Below, one piece after another: positions 1 to 7,259 of a stretch of 18,903 nucleotides of DNA. The notes beneath the pieces are model-generated. The model did no database searches. It was not told where the DNA came from and saw only the letters and a list, made by a program, of their open reading frames with translations. The stretch's first letter is position 1, and each line of letters opens with the position of its first letter. The stretch comes from an uncultured Collinsella sp. (GTDB lineage: Bacteria > Actinomycetota > Coriobacteriia > Coriobacteriales > Coriobacteriaceae): NCBI GenBank assembly GCA_958421035.1, contig CATZKS010000027.1, forward strand, positions 1-18,903, given 5' to 3'. Made by a program: the position numbers and the translations under genes.

Positions 1-9
1 AGGTGCCTT

Positions 10-45
10 GAAACAAGGCGGCATTGACCTTCTGGTCATGCCGCC
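10..45 (-). terminator. Probable Rho-independent terminator of the liv operon
   Basis: Read on the minus strand, 45 to 17 folds into a 12-bp stem (arms 45-34 and 29-17, loop of four bases) with one bulged T. A T-rich tail, TTGTTT, follows at 16-11. It lies about 80 bp after the livF stop and faces the right way to end the livJHMGF transcript. The tail overlaps a second small palindrome (GCCTTG-AAA-CAAGGC, 5-19). The terminator role is inferred from structure only. Confidence 0.6.
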
Positions 46-93
46 GAAGTTGAAAGGCAGATTGCCGCTCTGGCGGGCTTGCAGCGTCGGCTG

Positions 94-121
94 GTTACGG
101 CGTTTGGCAAAACGCCGTAAC
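94..121. repeat. Perfect 12-bp inverted repeat just after livF
   Basis: GTTACGGCGTTT (94-105) and AAACGCCGTAAC (110-121) are perfect inverse copies with a four-base loop. The hairpin begins three bases after the livF stop codon. No T-run follows it on the minus strand, so it looks more like a 3'-end stabilising hairpin, or half of a two-part termination region with the hairpin at 17-45, than a classic terminator. Confidence 0.6.
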
Positions 122-124
122 TAT

Positions 125-838
125 CTAGCCGCCCAGGTAGGCTTTACGCACGTTATCGTCATGCAGGAGCTCTTGGCCGGTGCCGGTCATGGTGATCTTG
201 CCGGTCTCGAGCACGTAACCGCGTGTGGCGATGGAAAGCGCCATCTGCGCGTTTTGCTCGACCAGAAGCACCGTGGTGCCGGCCTTGTGCAGGTCCTCGA
301 CAATCTGGAAGATCTGTTCGATCAGAATCGGTGCCAGACCCATGGAAGGTTCGTCGAGCATGAGCAGCTTGGGATTACTCATAAGGGCGCGGCCCATAAC
401 GAGCATCTGCTGCTCGCCGCCCGAAAGGGTGCCGGCGACCTGGCGACGGCGCTCCTTCAGGCGCGGGAACTGCTCGTAGACGCGCTCAAGGCCCGGAGCA
501 ACCGTGGACTTGGGCTGCGTGTAGGCGCCCATCTCCAGGTTCTCCTCGACCGTCATCTGCAAAAAGGCGCGACGGCCCTCGGGCACCTGGGCCAGGCCCT
601 TACCAACCAGCTTATCGGCGGGCGTATGAGTAATGTCCTCGCCCATAAACTTGATGGAGCCGGTCTTGGAGCGCAGCAGGCCCGAGACGGTCTTGAGCGT
701 TGTGGACTTGCCGGCACCGTTCGCACCGATCAGAGCCACGATCTCGCCCTCGTTGACGTTAAAGGAGATGTCCTTGATGGCGTGGATGGCGCCGTACCAG
801 ACGTTGATGTTGTAGACGGAAAGCATCGGCTCTGCCAT
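125..838 (-). CDS. livF: Branched-chain amino acid ABC transporter, ATP-binding protein LivF
   Basis: One of the two cytoplasmic ATPases that power the Liv importer for leucine, isoleucine and valine. The 237-residue length is normal for LivF. Visible motifs are Walker A GANGAGKST (38-46), ABC signature LSGGE (138-142) and Walker B LLMLDE (158-163). The switch position reads VEQN, with Gln where most ABC ATPases have His; this is common in the LivF branch and helps separate it from LivG. The start ATG directly abuts the livG stop (TAA then ATG), and a GGGGGAG ribosome-binding site lies inside the end of livG, so the two are probably translationally coupled. It is the last gene of livJHMGF. 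The family is certain; the exact substrate among branched-chain amino acids, or related amides or urea, is inferred from operon type. Confidence 0.92.
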   Translation of the reverse strand: MAEPMLSVYNINVWYGAIHAIKDISFNVNEGEIVALIGANGAGKSTTLKTVSGLLRSKTGSIKFMGEDITHTPADKLVGKGLAQVPEGRRAFLQMTVEENLEMGAYTQPKSTVAPGLERVYEQFPRLKERRRQVAGTLSGGEQQMLVMGRALMSNPKLLMLDEPSMGLAPILIEQIFQIVEDLHKAGTTVLLVEQNAQMALSIATRGYVLETGKITMTGTGQELLHDDNVRKAYLGG

Positions 839-1699
839 TTAGTTCTCCCCCTTATCCTGCTTGCCCAGATATGCCTCGATAACGGCGTCGTTGTTCTGGA
901 TTTCCTCTGCCGTGCCCTTGGCGATGACCTTACCAAAGTTGAGCACGCAGATACCCTCGCAAATATTCATGACGAGCGACATGTCGTGCTCGATAAGCAT
1001 GATGGCGATACCAAAGGTGTCGCGAATCTTAACGATGTTCTCCATGAGTTCCGCGGTCTCGGACGGGTTCATGCCGGCGGCCGGCTCGTCGAGCAGCAGC
1101 AGTTTGGGGTTGGTGGCAAGCGCGCGGACGATCTCCAGACGACGCTGAGCGCCGTAAGGCAGCGATCCGGCCTGCTCGTTTGCCAGATGCTCCATATCAA
1201 AGATGGACAGCAGCTCCATGGCGCGCTCGTGGGCGGCCTTCTCGTGCTTCCAATACGTCGGCAGGCGCAGCACGCCCTCAAAGCCGGAGTAACGCTCCTG
1301 GTTATGCAGACCGACCTTAACGTTATCCTCCACCGTCATGGTGTTGAACAGGCGAATGTTCTGGAAGGTACGGGCAATACCCATGCGGTTGACCTGATAG
1401 ACCGACTTGCCCGAGGTATCCTCTCCGTCGAGCAGGATGGTGCCGTGCGTGGGCTGATACACCTTGGTGAGCAGGTTGAAGACCGTGGTCTTACCGGCAC
1501 CGTTGGGGCCGATCAGACCGGCGATCTCGGTCTTGCCGATAGTCAGGCTAAAGTCGTCGACTGCCTTAAGGCCACCGAACTCAATGCCCAGGTGGATGCA
1601 CTCGAGTGCAGGGCGCTCGCCCAGGTCACGATCGGGAACGATGGCGCCAGAAGGATACGGGACCATCTTGCCCTTCTTGAACTCAAATTTACTGGGCAT
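839..1699 (-). CDS. livG: Branched-chain amino acid ABC transporter, ATP-binding protein LivG
   Basis: Second ATPase of the Liv importer, 286 residues from the chosen start. Walker A GPNGAGKTT is at 64-72, a degenerate signature LPYGAQRRLE at about 180-189 (typical of LivG), Walker B LLLLDE at 200-205 and the switch histidine H238 in IEHDM. An extension of about 30 residues precedes the ATPase fold. The open frame runs further upstream to 1726, but ATG at 1699 has a near-perfect AAGGAGGTGG ribosome-binding site seven bases upstream, so this start is preferred. That site lies within the last codons of livM, and livG overlaps livM by 11 bp, indicating coupled translation. The C-terminal helix (EAYLG) is the usual LivG/LivF ending. 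Which branched-chain or related substrate is moved cannot be read from the ATPase. Confidence 0.92.
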   Translation of the reverse strand: MPSKFEFKKGKMVPYPSGAIVPDRDLGERPALECIHLGIEFGGLKAVDDFSLTIGKTEIAGLIGPNGAGKTTVFNLLTKVYQPTHGTILLDGEDTSGKSVYQVNRMGIARTFQNIRLFNTMTVEDNVKVGLHNQERYSGFEGVLRLPTYWKHEKAAHERAMELLSIFDMEHLANEQAGSLPYGAQRRLEIVRALATNPKLLLLDEPAAGMNPSETAELMENIVKIRDTFGIAIMLIEHDMSLVMNICEGICVLNFGKVIAKGTAEEIQNNDAVIEAYLGKQDKGEN

Positions 1700-2768
1700 C
1701 GGCTGCCACCTCCTTCTTGGAAGCAAAGCGATCCTTAATGCGTGCGAAGAACGCCTTGAGCTGCGGGTTGTTGGTAAAGATCATGACCAGGATCAGCACG
1801 ATAGCGTAAATGAGCATACGGTAGTCCGAGAACTGACGGAGCAGCTCGGGAAGCACCGTGAGCAGCGCCGCCGCGATGACGGAGCCGCGCATATTGCCCA
1901 GACCGCCCAGGACCACGAACACCAGAATGAGGATGGACGTGTTGAAGTCGAACTTGGTGGCGGAGAGCTGCGAGAAGTTACCGCCGAAGAGGGCTCCGGC
2001 AGCACCGGCGAGGGCAGCGGAAACCACGAAGGCGATCATGCGGTACTCGGTGACGGAGATGCCTACGGACTCGGCTGCAATCTTGTTATCGCGCACGGCC
2101 ATAATGGCACGGCCGGTACGGCTGCGAACCAGGTTGAGCACGATCACGAGTGCGACCATGACCAGGATGGCACCGGCGAGGAAGGTCGAGTACGTCGACA
2201 CGCCCGAGGCGCCCTGGGCGCCCTTGATGATGGCGGTGCCGTCCTCGAGCAGGTGCAGGTCGTCGATCGTAGAGTTGCCCGTGATGTTAAAGATCACGTG
2301 CAGGCCGCGCGAGTCGACACCCACGATAAGGCAAGTGACGATCTCTTTGATGATCTCGCCAAAAGCCAGGGTCACGATGGCCAGATAGTCGCCGCTCAGG
2401 CGCAGGACCGGGATACCGATCAAGAAGCCCAAGACGGCAGCGGCGATAGCGCCGACCACGATGCTGATGACAAGGCGCACCGGATCGGAGGGAACGGCGC
2501 TCTCGAGGGCGACCGCGGTGACGATTCCCGTATAGGCGCCGACGCTCATAAAGCCCGCATGGCCCAGCGACAGGTCGCCCGCGATGCCGACGACAAGGTT
2601 GAGGGAAATGGCCATGACGATGTAGGCCGTAATGGGAACCAACTGACCGGCGATCATGCGCGGAATCATGTGGTTCGACTGCATAAAGAACACGATGGCG
2701 AAGGCCACGATGCACATGGCATACGTAACAAAGTCGTGACGCGTCTGCTTATCTTTAAGAAACTTCAT
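1689..2768 (-). CDS. livM: Branched-chain amino acid ABC transporter permease LivM
   Basis: Integral membrane permease that pairs with LivH to form the translocation channel. It has about 359 residues and many hydrophobic helices. The family-typical block GIAGDLSLGHAGFMSVGAY lies in the N-terminal third, and LRLSGDYLAIVTLAFGEI in the middle. A charged tail (KDRFASKKEVAADAQ) ends the protein in the cytoplasm. Two starts are possible: GTG at 2777 or ATG at 2768. I prefer the ATG because AGGTGA sits five bases before it, while the GTG would begin immediately after the livH stop. The 3' end overlaps livG by 11 bp. Assignment as the LivM rather than LivH type rests on length and on the LSLGH and GDYLAI motifs. 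Confidence 0.9.
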   Translation of the reverse strand: MKFLKDKQTRHDFVTYAMCIVAFAIVFFMQSNHMIPRMIAGQLVPITAYIVMAISLNLVVGIAGDLSLGHAGFMSVGAYTGIVTAVALESAVPSDPVRLVISIVVGAIAAAVLGFLIGIPVLRLSGDYLAIVTLAFGEIIKEIVTCLIVGVDSRGLHVIFNITGNSTIDDLHLLEDGTAIIKGAQGASGVSTYSTFLAGAILVMVALVIVLNLVRSRTGRAIMAVRDNKIAAESVGISVTEYRMIAFVVSAALAGAAGALFGGNFSQLSATKFDFNTSILILVFVVLGGLGNMRGSVIAAALLTVLPELLRQFSDYRMLIYAIVLILVMIFTNNPQLKAFFARIKDRFASKKEVAADAQ

Positions 2769-2777
2769 AACGCTCAC

Positions 2778-3659
2778 CTACACCTTCTCGGGGACGTACT
2801 TGCCCAAGAGGCCGGCAGGCTTGACGAGCAGGACGATGATCAAAACACCAAAGACGATGGAGTTGGCAAGGCTCGTGGAAATGTAGGCCTGCGCCATCGC
2901 CTCGATGATGCCGATGAGAATGCCACCGACAAAGGCGCCGGGGATGGAACCGATGCCACCGAAGACGGCGGCGTCGAAGGCCTTGATGCCAGGCATGGCG
3001 CCCGTCGTAGGCTGCAGCACCGGCGAGTAGGAGCACAGCAGCACGCCGGCGATGGCGGCAAGGGCAGAGCCGATGGCAAACGTCATCGAGATGGTGCGGT
3101 TGACGTTGATGCCCATGAGCTGAGCGGCGGCCTTGTCCTCGGACACGGCACGCATGGCCTTACCCATCTTGGTCTTACCTGTAAAGAACATCAGGCCGGC
3201 CATGATAACCAGGCAGGCGACGATGGTGACGAGCGAGACGGCGCTTACGTTGAACTTGGCCAAGAACTCCGGCACCTGGAAGGTGACGAGCGAAGTGAAG
3301 TTCTTGGGCGTGGCGCCCCACAGAAGCTGCGCGGCGTTCTGCAGGAAGTAAGACACGCCGATAGCCGTGATCAGAACGGCCAGCGGGCCCGCCTGACGCA
3401 GCGGCTTGTATGCCAGACCCTCGATGAGAACACCGAGAACGGTACAGACCACACAAGAGAGAACTACAGATGCCCAGCCCGGGAGGCCGAGATACGACGT
3501 GGCGCAGAACGAGACATAGGCACCGACCATGATAACGTCGCCGTGAGCGAAGTTCAGCATCTTGGCGATACCGTAGACCATGGTGTAGCCCAACGCGATG
3601 ATGGCGTAGACGCTGCCCATGGACAGGCCGTTGACCAGGTATTGGATAAAGACCGTCAT
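2778..3659 (-). CDS. livH: Branched-chain amino acid ABC transporter permease LivH
   Basis: Second integral membrane permease of the Liv importer, 293 residues from the chosen start, normal for LivH. The N terminus MTVFIQYLVNGLSMGSVYAI and the block GYTMVYGIAKMLNFAHGD are hallmark LivH sequence. The conserved PGIKAFDAAVFGGIGSIPGA block is in the C-terminal half. The open frame extends to 3752, but ATG at 3659 has GGGGGA eight bases upstream and matches the family's usual start; a nearer ATG at 3668 abuts the same GGGGG run and would lack spacing. It follows livJ after a 139-bp gap holding a hairpin (3736-3767), and its stop is 9 bp from the preferred livM start. The substrate is inferred from the operon. 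Confidence 0.92.
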   Translation of the reverse strand: MTVFIQYLVNGLSMGSVYAIIALGYTMVYGIAKMLNFAHGDVIMVGAYVSFCATSYLGLPGWASVVLSCVVCTVLGVLIEGLAYKPLRQAGPLAVLITAIGVSYFLQNAAQLLWGATPKNFTSLVTFQVPEFLAKFNVSAVSLVTIVACLVIMAGLMFFTGKTKMGKAMRAVSEDKAAAQLMGINVNRTISMTFAIGSALAAIAGVLLCSYSPVLQPTTGAMPGIKAFDAAVFGGIGSIPGAFVGGILIGIIEAMAQAYISTSLANSIVFGVLIIVLLVKPAGLLGKYVPEKV

Positions 3660-3735
3660 GTTCCACATCCCCCTTTCGAATAGGTTTCCAGTTGATGTAT
3701 GAAACAGGGACGTTACATCGTCCCTAGATACCAAG

Positions 3736-3767
3736 CAAGCAGGGAAGGCCAAAACCTCCCCTGCTTG
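3736..3767 (-). promoter_or_regulatory. Intercistronic hairpin between livJ and livH
   Basis: On the minus strand, CAAGCAGGGGAGG (3767-3755) pairs with CCTTCCCTGCTTG (3748-3736): a 13-bp stem with one G-U pair and a six-base loop. It sits 31 bp after the livJ stop and about 75 bp before the livH start. No T-run follows, so full termination is unlikely. A hairpin here would fit partial termination or 3'-end protection, so that the binding protein is made in excess over the permease. That role is an inference from other binding-protein operons. Confidence 0.6.
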
Positions 3768-3798
3768 GGATCAAAACCGCTCTATGTAAGGCGGCCAA

Positions 3799-4986
3799 TT
3801 AGGCCTGTACGTACTTGCCGTCGGTGATGACGTACGCCGTGGGCTCCTTCTGGACCTGGCCCTTATCGTTCCAGGTGAGCTTGCCGGTCAGACCGTCAAC
3901 GGTAATCTTGAGCATAGCCTTGGACAGCTTCTCGGCGGCCTCGGTCGGGTCGGCGTCGACACCAAGACCGGCCTCCTTGAGGGCCTCGGCCACCGCGTGC
4001 ACGCCGTCGTAGGCGTCGGCGGCAAACTGGTCGGGGGTATCGCCGTACTTATCCTTGTAAGCGTTGACGAAGTCGGCGTTCTTCTCGTCGTCGGCGGAGA
4101 ACGGGGTCATGAGCAGCAGACCCTCGGCAAGAGAGGTATCGAAGCCCTCAACGCCCAGGATGCCGTCCATGCCGTCGCAGCCCATCATCTTGACGTCGTA
4201 GCCCATGTCCTTGGCGTTCTTGAGCAGGACGGACGCCGGCGTGTAGTAGATCGGCGCAAAGATCATGGTGGCGCCGGCCTGCTTGGCCTTGGTCAGCTGG
4301 TTCGTAAAGCTCGTGGCGGAGTCGTCCTTAAAGGTCTCCTCGTCAACAATCTCGAGCTTGGACTCAGCGGCCTGGGCCTTAAAGGAATCTGCGATGCCCG
4401 AAGAATAGGCGTCGCCGGAGTTATAGAACAGCACGAACTTCTCGTCCGCATACTTCTGCGCCAGGAACTTGGCAGCGTTGACACCCTGGTTGGGGTCGGT
4501 GAAGCAAACCTGGAAGACGCAATCCTTGCCGTCGGTGACGTCCTCGGAGGACGCGGACGGGGTGATCATGAACGTCTTGGGGTCGTTACCACACTCTGCG
4601 GCAACGGCAACCGACGCACCCGTGGTAGTCGGGCCGACGAGGGCCTGCATGCCCCAGTCGAGCAGGGTGTTGAAGGCGTTGACGGCCTTCTCGCCATCGG
4701 CCTGGTCATCCTCGGCCTTGCTGGCAAGCGGCAGCTCCTTGGTCGAAAAATCCTTGCAGCCAAGCTCGACACCCTGGGTAACGGACTTGCCGTAGGACGC
4801 GTTGGCGCCGGTCAGCGGGCCGATGGTGCCGATCTTAAACGAAGCGTCGCTCGAAGCGGAACCGCTGTCGCCGCCGTTGGAGGAGCAGCCAGCTAGAATG
4901 GACATCGCCCCCAGACCTGCTGCGCTCGCGATAACGCTCCTGCGATTCATAACAGGGTTCAATGACTTACCGGTGAGGCTCGACAT
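3799..4986 (-). CDS. livJ: Branched-chain amino acid ABC transporter substrate-binding lipoprotein LivJ
   Basis: Extracytoplasmic binding protein that captures the amino acid and delivers it to LivHM. It has 395 residues. The signal region holds NRRS (14-17), a hydrophobic stretch and the lipobox LAGC with Cys34 as the lipid-anchored residue, followed by a Ser/Gly/Asp-rich linker to about residue 48. The paired Arg before the hydrophobic core makes Tat export conceivable, but the rest of the Tat consensus is incomplete. The mature part begins FKIGTIGPLTGANASYG, a typical periplasmic-binding type I (Leu/Ile/Val-receptor) start, with VGPTTTGASVAVA at about 117-129. ATG at 4986 is supported by GAGGAG six to seven bases upstream. 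First gene of the operon, preceded by a structured leader. A decayed second copy lies at 5256-5451. Confidence 0.92.
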   Translation of the reverse strand: MSSLTGKSLNPVMNRRSVIASAAGLGAMSILAGCSSNGGDSGSASSDASFKIGTIGPLTGANASYGKSVTQGVELGCKDFSTKELPLASKAEDDQADGEKAVNAFNTLLDWGMQALVGPTTTGASVAVAAECGNDPKTFMITPSASSEDVTDGKDCVFQVCFTDPNQGVNAAKFLAQKYADEKFVLFYNSGDAYSSGIADSFKAQAAESKLEIVDEETFKDDSATSFTNQLTKAKQAGATMIFAPIYYTPASVLLKNAKDMGYDVKMMGCDGMDGILGVEGFDTSLAEGLLLMTPFSADDEKNADFVNAYKDKYGDTPDQFAADAYDGVHAVAEALKEAGLGVDADPTEAAEKLSKAMLKITVDGLTGKLTWNDKGQVQKEPTAYVITDGKYVQA

Positions 4987-5007
4987 GCGGCTCTCCTCTC
5001 AAATCTC

Positions 5008-5053
5008 GTCGGGTTTCGGTTACCCGACAGGCCATCCTTCGCCGTGTTCGGCG
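5008..5053 (-). promoter_or_regulatory. Two hairpins in the livJ 5' leader
   Basis: Two perfect inverted repeats precede the livJ ribosome-binding site. The first is CGCCG-TGTT-CGGCG (5040-5053). The second is GTCGGGT-(7 bases)-ACCCGAC (5008-5028), which ends about 10 bp before the GAGGAG site. They could stabilise the message or control translation. No known riboswitch consensus is recognised in this stretch of about 70 bases. Confidence 0.5.
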
Positions 5054-5061
5054 TTCGCAAA

Positions 5062-5104
5062 ATAGTAGACGCTTTAGTTGAGAAAAGTGGCGATTATTTC
5101 AACT
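5062..5104 (-). promoter_or_regulatory. Candidate liv operon promoter with overlapping AT-rich dyad
   Basis: On the minus strand TACTAT (5067-5062) is a plausible -10 box, about 75 bp before livJ. Its -35 is weak. A dyad AGTTGA-(17 bases)-TCAACT (5076-5104) flanks the expected -35 position, and the arms extend partly into A/T runs. The region up to about 5210 is markedly more A/T-rich than the genes. An Lrp-like or other amino-acid-responsive regulator would be a reasonable guess, but no specific consensus is matched. Confidence 0.3.
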
Positions 5105-5255
5105 TTTCTTTTGCTTTGTCCATTTATCCATTTTTATGCGTATTTCTATCAGTTTATGCAGTTTAGCCACTTTATTATGTGAAAGTAATGTTTCTGTTCT
5201 GTTACAAGCGCCCTTGCCCTGAATAAAACGGCCTCACCGGTCTCGTTATATGCAC

Positions 5256-5451
5256 TTAGGCGGAGATGTACTTGCCGTCCTGGATTACATAGGCTGTCCA
5301 TGCCGTCGGCACCCATTAGTGTCATGTCGTAGCTCATGTCCTTGGCGTTCTTGAGCAAAACGGACGCTGGGGTGAAATAGATCGGGGCAAAAATAAGCGT
5401 TGCTCCGACAAGGAAACTCCTGCGGTTAAGTACGTTGTTGATGCTAAGCAT
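5256..5451 (-). pseudogene. Decayed, internally deleted livJ paralogue
   Basis: Three pieces of a livJ-like gene are joined in the original order. From ATG at 5451, preceded by an AGGGGGG ribosome-binding site, comes a signal start MLSINNVLNRRSFLVGA matching livJ NRRS. It then jumps to TLIFAPIYFTPASVLLKNAK and on to GADGMDS, matching livJ residues 240-275. A second junction near 5296 shifts the frame: the old C terminus AYVIQDGKYISA-stop (livJ: AYVITDGKYVQA-stop) is readable only one frame over, with its stop at 5256-5258. The live frame instead runs on to 5149 through unrelated codons, giving a nominal 100-residue product. Segments equal to livJ residues of roughly 24-238 and 276-383 are missing. 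A functional binding protein is impossible; a small secreted peptide is not excluded but unlikely. Confidence 0.88.
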
Positions 5452-5701
5452 GGTGCCCCCCTCTTCGCTGGCCGCAGTGCGGCCGTCTTGCGGTACGGGG
5501 CAAACCTCATGGTGCAAACGTTGACAGTTTGTTACGGAGTTCCGTTTGTAGCGAGCATGTTTCCAATGTTTCCGCAGCGTTTCGGGGGTGCCGTTTTGTG
5601 CGACTCCTGTTGCCTGGCGAGCACGCGCCCTCGGTTCACGCTAGAATGCACTCAACCTTTAAGCGGTTAATCCATCCATAAGATGCACGAAGGAGCTATC
5701 T
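5452..5701. other. Intergenic region between the livJ relic and hom
   Basis: No gene is supported here. Visible elements are: a hairpin GGCCGC-AGT-GCGGCC (5470-5484) just before the relic's ribosome-binding site; a perfect -35-like TTGACA (5521-5526) on the plus strand without a good -10 partner; a short palindrome ACGGA-GT-TCCGT (about 5534-5545); a direct repeat ATGTTTCC at 5557-5564 and 5566-5573 (9-bp period); and a -10-like TAGAAT at 5642-5647, about 55 bp before hom. Confidence 0.5.
5642..5647 (+). promoter_or_regulatory. Candidate -10 box for hom
   Basis: TAGAAT matches the sigma-70 -10 consensus at five of six positions and lies 54 bp before the hom start. The -35 region at the proper distance (about 5619-5624) is poor. 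Similar lone -10 boxes precede other genes in this window. Confidence 0.35.
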
Positions 5702-7045
5702 ATGAGCGAACCCCTGCGCACCGTGAACGTCGGTCTGATCGGTCTGGGAACCGTCGGCGGCGGCGTGGCCCGTCTGATCAAGAGCCACCACGATGAGTAC
5801 CTGGCAGCCTACGGCATCGACCTTAAGCTGACCCGCGCCTGCGCGCTTGCTTGGGAGCAGGCCGAGGCGGCAGGCATTGAGCGCGAGGCCTTTACGAGTG
5901 ACTGGCACGACGTCGTCAGCGACCCCGCCGTCGACATCGTCGTCGAGCTGATCGGCGGTGAGCATCCCGCAACCGAGATCTTCACCACTGCCTTTGAGCA
6001 CGGCAAGCACGTCGTCTCTGCCAACAAAGCCCTACTGGGCCGTCACGTCGAGACGCTTGCCGAGAAGGCACGCGCGTGCGGCGTGCAGATTAAGTGCGAG
6101 GCCAGCTGCGGCGGCGGCATCCCCATCGTGAGCACGCTTGAGCACGACCTGGTGGGCAACAAGATCCTGACCATCGCCGGTATTCTCAACGGTACCACCA
6201 ACTACATCCTGTCGCGCATGGACGCCGAGGGTGCCGATTACGCCGACGTGCTCGCCGACGCGCAGGCCAAGGGCTATGCCGAGGCCGACCCGTCCGCCGA
6301 CGTCGACGGCTTCGACGCCGCCAGCAAAACGGCGATCCTCGCCTCCATCGGCTTTGGCACCCGTGTGACCACCGACGACGTATACCAGCAGGGCATCCGT
6401 ACCATCGGCGCCGAGGACATCGCCCAGGCACGCGAACTCGGCTACACCATTAAGCTGCTCGGCATCGCCCGCAACACCGACGCCGGCGTCGACGTCCGCG
6501 TGCATCCCACGCTGATCCCCGCCGACCACATGCTCGCCAAGGTCAACGGCGCCATGAACGCCGTCTACGTGGTGGGTGACGCCGTGGGCGAAACCATGTT
6601 CTACGGTGCCGGCGCAGGCTCCTTCCCCACCGCAAGCGCCGTCGTGGGCGATATCCTGTCGCTCTCCGAGCAGATCAGCCGCGGCGTGGCTCCGCTTCCC
6701 GAGATTGAGCCCTATGGTCACAACCTCGCCTTTAAGCCCATGGACGAACTCCAGACCAAGTACTATGTGCGTCTGAAGGTCGCCGACCGCGTGGGCGCCC
6801 TGTCCGAGACGGTCGACATCTTTGCCAAGCACAACATCTCGATCTCGCTCATCAACCAGGTCGAGGACGGCAAGTCGGGCGTCAGCGATGCCTGCTCGGT
6901 CATCTTCCTGACGCACCGCGCACTCGAGAAGGACGTCCAGGCTGCCGCCGCCGAGCTTGCCAGTGTCGACTGCGTGGCCGAGGTCGCCAACGTCCTGCGT
7001 ATCGAGGACGTCGAGGCCTGGACCGAAGGTGTTATGGCCAACTAA
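5702..7045 (+). CDS. hom: Homoserine dehydrogenase with C-terminal ACT domain
   Basis: Cytoplasmic enzyme that reduces aspartate semialdehyde to homoserine with NAD(P)H, the branch point to threonine, isoleucine and methionine. It has 447 residues, typical of the monofunctional bacterial form with a regulatory tail. The nucleotide-binding loop GLGTVGGGV is at 14-22. Lys109 in SANKALL and the pair Asp205/Lys209 in GFDAASK correspond to the catalytic residues of the family. The family signature GILNGTTNYILS is at 160-171. An ACT domain spans about 355-435 (YYVRLKVADRVGALSETVDI onward), usually the site of threonine feedback inhibition. ATG at 5702 has AAGGAG six bases upstream. The gene stands alone, with a strong terminator 30 bp downstream; no threonine synthase or homoserine kinase gene is adjacent in this window. 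Confidence 0.95.
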   Translation: MSEPLRTVNVGLIGLGTVGGGVARLIKSHHDEYLAAYGIDLKLTRACALAWEQAEAAGIEREAFTSDWHDVVSDPAVDIVVELIGGEHPATEIFTTAFEHGKHVVSANKALLGRHVETLAEKARACGVQIKCEASCGGGIPIVSTLEHDLVGNKILTIAGILNGTTNYILSRMDAEGADYADVLADAQAKGYAEADPSADVDGFDAASKTAILASIGFGTRVTTDDVYQQGIRTIGAEDIAQARELGYTIKLLGIARNTDAGVDVRVHPTLIPADHMLAKVNGAMNAVYVVGDAVGETMFYGAGAGSFPTASAVVGDILSLSEQISRGVAPLPEIEPYGHNLAFKPMDELQTKYYVRLKVADRVGALSETVDIFAKHNISISLINQVEDGKSGVSDACSVIFLTHRALEKDVQAAAAELASVDCVAEVANVLRIEDVEAWTEGVMAN

Positions 7046-7076
7046 TCCAACGCTTGCCTAGCAATACACGCTTTGA

Positions 7077-7113
7077 GGGCTCCCGTCCGATGTGGGACGG
7101 GAGCCCTTTTGTC
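7077..7113 (+). terminator. Rho-independent terminator after hom
   Basis: Perfect 12-bp stem GGGCTCCCGTCC (7077-7088) and GGACGGGAGCCC (7095-7106), six-base loop, followed by TTTTGTCT. It starts about 30 bp after the hom stop. Confidence 0.9.
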
Positions 7114-7158
7114 TCCTGCCCCAAGCACAACGGCAGAGTACATTTGCGCGAACCGCTC

Positions 7159-7187
7159 ATCGGTAACGCGGGCTACCGTTCACCGAT
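7159..7187. promoter_or_regulatory. Imperfect inverted repeat upstream of the SDR gene
   Basis: ATCGGTAACG (7159-7168) is mirrored by CGTTCACCGAT (7177-7187) with one inserted base and an eight-base spacer. It lies about 72 bp before the SDR start, in the only intergenic space between the hom terminator and this gene. It could be an operator or a leader hairpin. No clear -10/-35 pair is visible nearby. Confidence 0.35.
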
Positions 7188-7259
7188 ATGCAGACGCGAC
7201 CGATTCCGGCTACCGCTACGCTGTGCTGCGAATGTCCGCCCGCGATGAGAGGAAGCACC

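Noticed and set aside
8..3683. Long plus-strand frames (576 and 739 codons) across the liv operon
   Set aside because: They are antisense shadows of livF, livG, livM and livH, with low-complexity composition and no family motif.
5521..5549. TTGACA as the hom promoter -35
   Set aside because: No acceptable -10 box lies 16-19 bp downstream, and it is about 180 bp from hom; the TAGAAT at 5642 is a better candidate.
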